Positions 6,503 to 10,270 of a stretch of DNA of 10,270 nucleotides are shown in pieces (position 1 is the stretch's first letter; every line of letters begins with the position of its first letter). A program made the position numbers and the translations under genes. The notes below the pieces were generated by a model. It saw only the letters and a program-made list of their open reading frames with translations. It did no database searches and was not told the origin of the DNA. Origin of the DNA: Nitrosopumilales archaeon. GTDB taxonomy: Archaea; Thermoproteota; Nitrososphaeria; Nitrososphaerales; Nitrosopumilaceae. The stretch is from positions 1-10,270 of the forward strand of contig JANXYF010000215.1 of the NCBI GenBank assembly GCA_025350175.1, in the 5' to 3' direction.

Positions 6503-6940
6503 TTGAATATTTCAAGTTCAGCCTTTGAGAATGAAGGCATCATTCCATTAGAGTTTACCTGTGATGGTCAAGATCTTTCGCCCCCTCTAAGTATAACAAA
6601 TGTGCCAAAAAATGCAAAGACCCTATCAATTATAATGGATGACCCAGATGCCCCTATGGGGACTTTTACACATTGGATTGTTTGGAACATTTCCCCTAAC
6701 AAGACGCAGTTTACAAGGGGCGAAAAGTTGGATTTTGCTCAAGGACGTACTAGTTTTGGAACATCAGAATATGGAGGACCATGTCCCCCATCTGGCACTC
6801 ATAGATATTTTTTTAAAATTTATGCGTTAGATACAAAACTAGATCTAAAACAGGGATCAGGTGTAAAGGAATTACAAAGTGCAATGTCAGGACACATAGT
6901 TGCAGAATCTGTACTGATGGGAAAATATTCTAGAAGATAA
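6503..6940 (+). CDS. YbhB/YbcL family protein (PEBP, Raf kinase inhibitor-like)
   Basis: A 145-residue cytosolic protein of the phosphatidylethanolamine-binding protein superfamily. The family landmarks are all present in order: SSSAFENEGIIPLEFTCDG (4-22), SPPLSITNVP (26-35), the pocket motif DDPDAP (46-51), FTHWIVWNI (55-63), GGPCPPSGTHRYFFKIYALD (90-109) and the C-terminal helix ending MGKYSRR. The Asp, His and Gly-x-His-Arg residues that shape the anion/phosphate-binding pocket are conserved. TTG 6503 is the start because it gives the standard family N-terminus and lies 27 bases after a TATA-like box; upstream codons stay open to a TAA at 6446 but contain no ATG, GTG or TTG start and do not resemble the family. 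Biochemical substrates of prokaryotic members are not established. It stands alone, with no linked pathway genes. Confidence 0.93.
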   Translation: MNISSSAFENEGIIPLEFTCDGQDLSPPLSITNVPKNAKTLSIIMDDPDAPMGTFTHWIVWNISPNKTQFTRGEKLDFAQGRTSFGTSEYGGPCPPSGTHRYFFKIYALDTKLDLKQGSGVKELQSAMSGHIVAESVLMGKYSRR

Positions 6941-6952
6941 ATTTCAAAAAGA

Positions 6953-6982
6953 TTATTTTTTCTGAAGATTTTTTTCTTTTTT
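6953..6982 (+). terminator. T-tract terminator of the PEBP gene, inside the next gene's coding end
   Basis: TTATTTTTTC and TTTTTTTCTTTTTT begin 12 bases after the PEBP stop. They are the complement of Lys codons forming the tail KKEKNLQKK of the convergent membrane-protein gene. The same bases can thus end one transcript and encode the tail of the other. Confidence 0.5.
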
Positions 6983-7579
6983 AAAATCAGATATTCCAAG
7001 TAATATTCCAACAATGAATGCAATTATGCCAATTGCTACCATGCCCATAGACATTTGAACTACATTACATCGTATTCCATATGACGTGTCACAGTTTTTA
7101 CCCAAGAAAGGATCTGCACCCATAATCACATTAATTTTGACAGGTTGACTACCAGTATCAGAAACTTTAATTGCGTATAATCCTCCCTGATCATTCTTCT
7201 GTATTATATGATACAAAAATCCATCTTTACTTTCTTTTTCAAATATCATACCATTGGGTTCCATTCCCTCCAATTTCACAGAGCCAGAAGATGGAGCGGT
7301 ATGTATTATTATGACATTATGTTCCTGGAGTTGATCCGAGCGAATTGTAAAATTAGTAAATTGATTTGGCAGAATTTCTTTATTTTCCATCAAGGTAGAT
7401 TTAGTTCTAAGAATAGACTCTACGGATTGATACGACCAGTCAAAAAGATTAGCCCCTATCATTACTACAATCAAACCAATTGATGCAATTATGGGGCCCC
7501 TAGCTAGGAACAGTTTTGTCAAGCATATGCAATCTTCAAAGTGCCTAATAAGAAACTTGCAACAATTTACTCTGAGCAT
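6953..7579 (-). CDS. Two-helix membrane protein with an extracytoplasmic domain
   Basis: Up to 208 residues, unrecognised. A first helix (about 28-45, GPIIASIGLIVVMIGANLF) and a second helix (about 177-195, MGMVAIGIIAFIVGILLGIS) flank a 130-residue beta-rich domain that is probably outside the cell. That domain has a sequon (N75FT) and a Cys pair (C163, C171) that could form a disulfide. The tail is Lys-rich (KKEKNLQKK). The start is uncertain. ATG 7579 adds an odd Cys-rich stretch (NCCKFL, DCIC). TTG 7522 gives the cleaner N-terminus TKLFLARGPIIASIG and has an AT-rich box (TCTTATTAG) centred 27 bases upstream. ATG has TATTTTAA (7598-7605) about 22 bases upstream. Downstream neighbour is the PEBP gene, convergent by 12 bases. 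Confidence 0.78.
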   Translation of the reverse strand: MLRVNCCKFLIRHFEDCICLTKLFLARGPIIASIGLIVVMIGANLFDWSYQSVESILRTKSTLMENKEILPNQFTNFTIRSDQLQEHNVIIIHTAPSSGSVKLEGMEPNGMIFEKESKDGFLYHIIQKNDQGGLYAIKVSDTGSQPVKINVIMGADPFLGKNCDTSYGIRCNVVQMSMGMVAIGIIAFIVGILLGISDFKKEKNLQKK

Positions 7580-7597
7580 TTTCCAGCTTCAGGGAGA

Positions 7598-7605
7598 TTA
7601 AAATA
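7598..7605 (-). promoter_or_regulatory. Possible TATA box between RAM and membrane-protein genes
   Basis: TATTTTAA on the minus strand lies in the 29-base gap after the RAM gene and about 22 bases before ATG 7579. It suggests that the membrane-protein gene can be transcribed separately from the RAM gene. The distance is slightly short, and it would not serve TTG 7522. Confidence 0.3.
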
Positions 7606-7608
7606 CAA

Positions 7609-7902
7609 TTATTTTACAATTATACAAAGGGGTTTTCTCATACAAAGCAAAGTGATAACAGATGAGATTTTTTCATTATGATGAAGTATCTTCCATTTGA
7701 TTATCCTTTTTAGGGATTCTGAAGATCTTGCTTCAATTTTAGCTAGTATGTCATATTCACCATTAACTTCCAATACCTCCACTATACCCTCAATTGAGCG
7801 GAGTTGCTCTATGACATCTTTAAGATAGTCAGGCTTGCATTTTATCATAACATGTGCCGTTGCTAAATCATGAGAAGATCGAGTATCAAATTCTTCATGC
7901 AT
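7609..7902 (-). CDS. Stand-alone Lrp/AsnC RAM-domain protein
   Basis: A 97-residue protein consisting of the ligand-binding/oligomerisation domain of Lrp/AsnC regulators without the helix-turn-helix. Residues 15-88 follow the RAM pattern: ATAHVMIKCKPDYLKDVIEQ, SIEGIVEVLEVNGEYDILAK (the GxYD turn contributes to the effector pocket), then helix ESLKRIIKWKI and the last strand ISSVITLLCM. Such orphan RAM proteins are numerous in thaumarchaea. They may bind amino acids or other small ligands and form mixed oligomers with full-length Lrp proteins, but cannot bind DNA alone. It starts at ATG 7902, with another in-frame Met at residue 19. It is divergent from the S-layer-like gene, with a 186-base region rich in symmetric sequences. 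The extra tail RKPLCIIVK after the last strand is unusual but short. Confidence 0.88.
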   Translation of the reverse strand: MHEEFDTRSSHDLATAHVMIKCKPDYLKDVIEQLRSIEGIVEVLEVNGEYDILAKIEARSSESLKRIIKWKILHHNEKISSVITLLCMRKPLCIIVK

Positions 7903-7944
7903 AAAATCACTTGAAAATTTTCGTATCTAAGAATTGTCTATATG

Positions 7945-7956
7945 TTGTATATACAA
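7945..7956. promoter_or_regulatory. 12-base perfect palindrome upstream of the RAM gene
   Basis: TTGTATATACAA is perfectly self-complementary and sits 43-54 bases before ATG 7902, just upstream of where the BRE/TATA region would be. That is a common place for an archaeal activator or Lrp-type site. No regulator can be named from sequence. Confidence 0.35.
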
Positions 7957-8000
7957 TCAATGATTTCAAAATAACTTTATTGTATGCATGTAAAATTATG

Positions 8001-8049
8001 AAAACTATGTAACTATAACGAATTAATTCATAGGTAACTTATAGGTTAA
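8001..8049. promoter_or_regulatory. Near-symmetric cluster of ATAG motifs around GAATTAATTC
   Basis: The palindrome GAATTAATTC (8020-8029) is flanked by four related elements. To the right, ATAGGTAAC (8030-8038) and ATAGGTTAA (8041-8049) lie on the plus strand. To the left, ATAGTTAC and ATAGTTTT lie on the minus strand (about 8016-8009 and 8008-8001). The outer pair is exactly equidistant from the centre; the inner pair is offset by three bases. It lies 40-88 bases upstream of TTG 8089 and looks like a binding array for a dimeric regulator, which remains inference. Confidence 0.35.
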
Positions 8050-8088
8050 TGTTTATGACAGCCTATTTACATTAGTCAAGGATATAAT

Positions 8089-9330
8089 TTGAAAAAAGTT
8101 CTCATAATTACAATTATTGTCATTTGTATCATGATTCCTCAAAATATATTTTCAACAACATCATCTCCAAGTCAAACAATATCCACTCTCTCTGGAAGTG
8201 ATTCTTCATCACCAATTCATTTTAACAAAAAAGTATTCAGCTGGACTGATCGTGTGTATATTACAATTTATGCGCCAGATTTCAACTCTGATCCTAACAT
8301 AATTGATGAAATTGGAGTTACAACAGATGATAAAATTACAGTCGCTACAAACGGCCATAGCATACCATATCACTTGGTTGAAACGGGTTCCAATACTGGA
8401 ATATTTACCGGATATGTGACACTTACGGGAGACCCAACACTGAAAGGTTCAACAGGAGTAGACGGTCAAGGAACAAACCCTACAGGGATTGAATCAACGT
8501 GTAACCCAACATGTGGTCCAACAGATGGATTTCTTCCAAGTGAGGGAGATGATGGAATTACAGTCTCGTTTGAATACAACCGTAACCAAGTTGTCACGGG
8601 TTCGGCACCCATTCATTGGAATACCGGTAAGGTTGAATGGCTCCAATCAAGCTATTCTGTAAACGGTCAAGGAGTAGTGCAAATAACCGACCCTGACATG
8701 AGTCTCAATCCAGATACAATTAACAAGTTTGACACAAATGTTTGGTCGGATTCGGATTCAGGAGGCATCAAGTTGACAATGACTGAAACTGGTCCAAGTA
8801 CTGGAATCTTTCAGGGAACAGTATACCTTACTACGGATTTGAGATCATCTGGAAACAGATTACATGTGACATCGGGAGACACTGTAACTGCAGAATACAC
8901 AGATACAACTCTGCCACTTCCACATTCTCCGTCTGACCAAGTGCGTCTTACTACAATAACAATTGTAGGCACACCTCTTCCACCACTTGAACAGGCACCT
9001 GTAGATAATGCAAGAATTCTAGATTCTACAGGAAAATCGTTGGACAAGGTAAGTGTGAATCAACAGTTCCAGATTGTTTCAGATGTGACGAATCAAGAAA
9101 ATAGAGAACAGCCATTTGCATATTTGGTACAAATACAAGACAGTAATGGAATAACGGTATCCTTGACATGGATAACAGGCTCCATGGTGCCAAAACAGAC
9201 TCTAAATCTAGGCCAATCATGGGTACCAACTACTGCTGGAACATATACCGCACAAATCTTTGTTTGGGAAAGCATCACCAATCCAAATGCATTATCTCCT
9301 CCACTGTCACTACAAATTCAAGTAACATAG
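8089..9330 (+). CDS. S-layer-like secreted protein with two ETGxxTGxFxG repeats
   Basis: A 413-residue exported protein. TTG 8089 gives a signal peptide (KKVLIITIIVICIMIPQNIF, cut near FST). AGGA lies six bases before the start, one of the few Shine-Dalgarno-like matches here. Two Ig-like domains follow (about 46-165 and 180-293), each holding the motif ETGxxTGIFxG (98-108 and 233-243) and an SWTDRVYI- or VQITDPDMSLNPD-type strand with acidic residues that may bind calcium. This organisation closely resembles the repeats in thaumarchaeal S-layer proteins. Domain 1 has a loop with Cys138 and Cys142. The C-terminal domain (about 305-412, QFQIVSDVTN to FVWESITNP) is a CARDB/Ig-like module seen in other thaumarchaeal surface proteins. 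It has no membrane anchor or PEFG signal, and it is shorter than the main S-layer protein, so it is probably an accessory surface protein. Confidence 0.87.
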   Translation: MKKVLIITIIVICIMIPQNIFSTTSSPSQTISTLSGSDSSSPIHFNKKVFSWTDRVYITIYAPDFNSDPNIIDEIGVTTDDKITVATNGHSIPYHLVETGSNTGIFTGYVTLTGDPTLKGSTGVDGQGTNPTGIESTCNPTCGPTDGFLPSEGDDGITVSFEYNRNQVVTGSAPIHWNTGKVEWLQSSYSVNGQGVVQITDPDMSLNPDTINKFDTNVWSDSDSGGIKLTMTETGPSTGIFQGTVYLTTDLRSSGNRLHVTSGDTVTAEYTDTTLPLPHSPSDQVRLTTITIVGTPLPPLEQAPVDNARILDSTGKSLDKVSVNQQFQIVSDVTNQENREQPFAYLVQIQDSNGITVSLTWITGSMVPKQTLNLGQSWVPTTAGTYTAQIFVWESITNPNALSPPLSLQIQVT

Positions 9331-9354
9331 ATAAAATCCCGTAGAGTTTTCGAT

Positions 9355-9362
9355 GTTAAATT
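9355..9362 (+). promoter_or_regulatory. TATA-like box for the CSCGP membrane-protein gene
   Basis: GTTAAATT is centred about 29 bases before TTG 9388, in the 57-base gap after the S-layer-like gene. It suggests separate transcription rather than a strict operon. Confidence 0.4.
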
Positions 9363-9387
9363 AGAATCAAGAAATATCATTAAATAA

Positions 9388-9894
9388 TTGTCCAGCATAT
9401 TTCATAATAGATTGCACAAACAAGTACTACAAAGCGTATATTCTCATAAAAAATATCTGGTTTTATCAATTTCAATATTTTTCACATTATTGATTGCGCT
9501 TTCCACAGTATCTGAATTCATTTTCTTTTCACCAGTCTTTGTTTTTTATGTTCCGTCATCTGCAATTTTTGATTTCATATTAATTATGATAATTGCGGCG
9601 TTATCTGGAATTGTCACAAGTTTATCGATTTATCGTGTTCACATATTGAGTAACAGTGTAAGAAAATCTGGAACGGGATTATTTGGATCTATTATTGGTG
9701 CAAGTGCAGGTGCATGCAGTTGTGGACCTCTGGGTTTTGCTGCAGTGTCAACATTTGGAGTGGTCGGAGGAACTGCCACTTCTTTTTTTACAAATTATGA
9801 GACACCATTGAGACTTGTATCAATTGCAATATTGTGTATTACATATTATGCATCAGTCAAGAGTATAACAACACAGTGTAAGATTATCAAATAG
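9388..9894 (+). CDS. Polytopic membrane protein with a CSCGP motif
   Basis: A 168-residue integral membrane protein starting at TTG, supported by a TATA-like box upstream; no closer Met start would keep the first helix. It has about four hydrophobic segments (23-45, 58-82, 97-127, 140-158). The third is Gly/Ala-rich and carries GACSCGPLGFA with C110 and C112, followed by TSFFTNYETPLRLVSI with E138 before the last helix. I recall related thaumarchaeal membrane proteins with a Cys-x(-x)-Cys followed by Gly/Pro in a Gly-rich helix and a conserved Glu further on. A Cys pair inside the membrane could bind a metal such as copper or undergo redox change, but no biochemistry supports this here. It follows the S-layer-like gene on the same strand and converges with the last gene. 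Confidence 0.78.
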   Translation: MSSIFHNRLHKQVLQSVYSHKKYLVLSISIFFTLLIALSTVSEFIFFSPVFVFYVPSSAIFDFILIMIIAALSGIVTSLSIYRVHILSNSVRKSGTGLFGSIIGASAGACSCGPLGFAAVSTFGVVGGTATSFFTNYETPLRLVSIAILCITYYASVKSITTQCKIIK

Positions 9895-9934
9895 AGATAT
9901 CATTACAAAGCATAATTGGCATAGATGTAGTTTT

Positions 9935-9953
9935 GTTGTATAAAACATACAAC
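9935..9953. repeat. Inverted repeat in the convergent gap, same half-site as 7945-7956
   Basis: GTTGTAT and ATACAAC form a seven-base perfect stem around AAAAC. It lies 40 bases after the CSCGP gene and 44 bases beyond the stop of the convergent gene. It could be a shared 3'-end hairpin. Its core half-site TTGTAT/ATACAA is also that of the palindrome at 7945-7956, with five more bases in the middle. Confidence 0.4.
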
Positions 9954-9996
9954 TCTTGATCATCCCACACTTAGAGAGCATACATATCATTTCTGA

Positions 9997-10269
9997 TCAA
10001 TGGGGTTTGCAGGTAAAATTCCCATACTGCCCATATAGACCTGCCACTCTTGCAATCTTGGACCCAGATGGATCTTCTTGAATTGTAAGTTGACATAATG
10101 GGCCAAAATGTTTTCCTGTTCCAATCTTACTTGCAAGATTCACTGCAGCAATCACTGAAGAGTTTTCAGGATGTGGCTTTTCAAAAAGCGTTTGACCAAT
10201 GATCTCAGGTACTGCTACCAACAATATTATTCTAATTGCAAACAGGTTAATGGTTTTTTTACGGTTTGA
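9997..10269 (-). CDS. Secreted protein, 5' end cut by window edge
   Basis: The minus-strand frame is open from the right edge to TGA 9997-9999, giving 90 residues. A TTG at 10224 could be taken as the start, but the 15 upstream codons complete a signal peptide (RKKTINLFAIRIILLVAVPE), so the true start is probably at or beyond the window edge. The mature part contains KHFGPLCQLTIQEDPSGSK and ends GLYGQYGNFTCKPH, with two Cys that could pair and sequons at NSS and NFT. I do not recognise the family. It is probably a small exported protein; function is unknown. Confidence 0.65.
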   Translation of the reverse strand, partial: SNRKKTINLFAIRIILLVAVPEIIGQTLFEKPHPENSSVIAAVNLASKIGTGKHFGPLCQLTIQEDPSGSKIARVAGLYGQYGNFTCKPH

Positions 10270-10270
10270 A

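Noticed and set aside
7208..7483. Plus-strand frame over the membrane protein gene at 6953-7579
   Set aside because: Phe/Ile/Tyr-rich antisense of AT-rich coding sequence; no start signal or domain.
8811..9047. Minus-strand open frame inside the S-layer-like gene
   Set aside because: It lies wholly within a well-supported secreted protein gene and its translation has no domain, signal or promoter.
9997..10224. Complete 75-residue gene starting at TTG 10224
   Set aside because: The frame continues to the window edge and the upstream codons complete a signal peptide, so the gene is more likely partial.
1..10270. tRNA, rRNA, CRISPR array or insertion sequence
   Set aside because: No T-loop consensus, rRNA-like stretch, regularly spaced repeat series, transposase motif or paired terminal repeats were seen on either strand.

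Overview
The window looks like part of the chromosome of an ammonia-oxidising archaeon (Nitrososphaeria/Thaumarchaeota, probably the Nitrosopumilus/Nitrosotalea side). Reasons: low GC; a surface protein ending in VPEFG plus a membrane helix and basic tail (PEFG-CTERM sorting signal); secreted repeats of the IPSWIK type; a stand-alone Lrp-type RAM domain; an S-layer-like protein with ETGxxTGxFxG repeats; and TATA-like boxes 22-29 bases upstream of start codons with almost no Shine-Dalgarno sequence, as expected for leaderless archaeal mRNAs. No tRNA, rRNA, CRISPR, insertion sequence or phage gene was recognised.

Layout. 1-134: 3' end of an unknown gene. 183-683 (-): PEFG-CTERM surface protein. 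788-1732 (+): membrane-anchored protein with degenerate InlB-like repeats. 1783-3114 (+): cytosolic HD-domain protein with a possible GNAT-like C-terminal half. 3126-3674 (-): two-helix membrane protein, convergent with the HD gene. 3852-5117 (-): secreted protein with four PKD/K319-like domains. 5414-5710 (-): small secreted IPSWIK-repeat protein with a one-base frameshift in its second repeat. 5767-5874 (-): 35-residue Cys/His-rich miniprotein. 6032-6382 (-): Trp-rich, phasin-like helical protein. 6503-6940 (+): YbhB/YbcL (PEBP) protein. 6953-7579 (-): two-helix membrane protein with an external domain. 7609-7902 (-): orphan RAM domain. 8089-9330 (+): S-layer-like secreted protein. 9388-9894 (+): polytopic membrane protein with a CSCGP motif. 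9997-10269 (-): secreted protein cut by the window edge.

Organisation. Genes are mostly single units, alternating in strand, often with their own TATA box and with very short convergent gaps (11-12 bases). The common theme is the cell surface: seven of the fourteen proteins are secreted or carry an external domain, and two more are integral membrane proteins. No metabolic pathway or defence system is visible. The most unusual items are the Cys-rich miniprotein, the HD protein with a PDE-like HNxxH motif fused to a GNAT-like half, the frameshifted IPSWIK gene, the symmetric ATAG-motif cluster between the RAM and S-layer-like genes, and the consistent pairing of TTG starts with TATA boxes.
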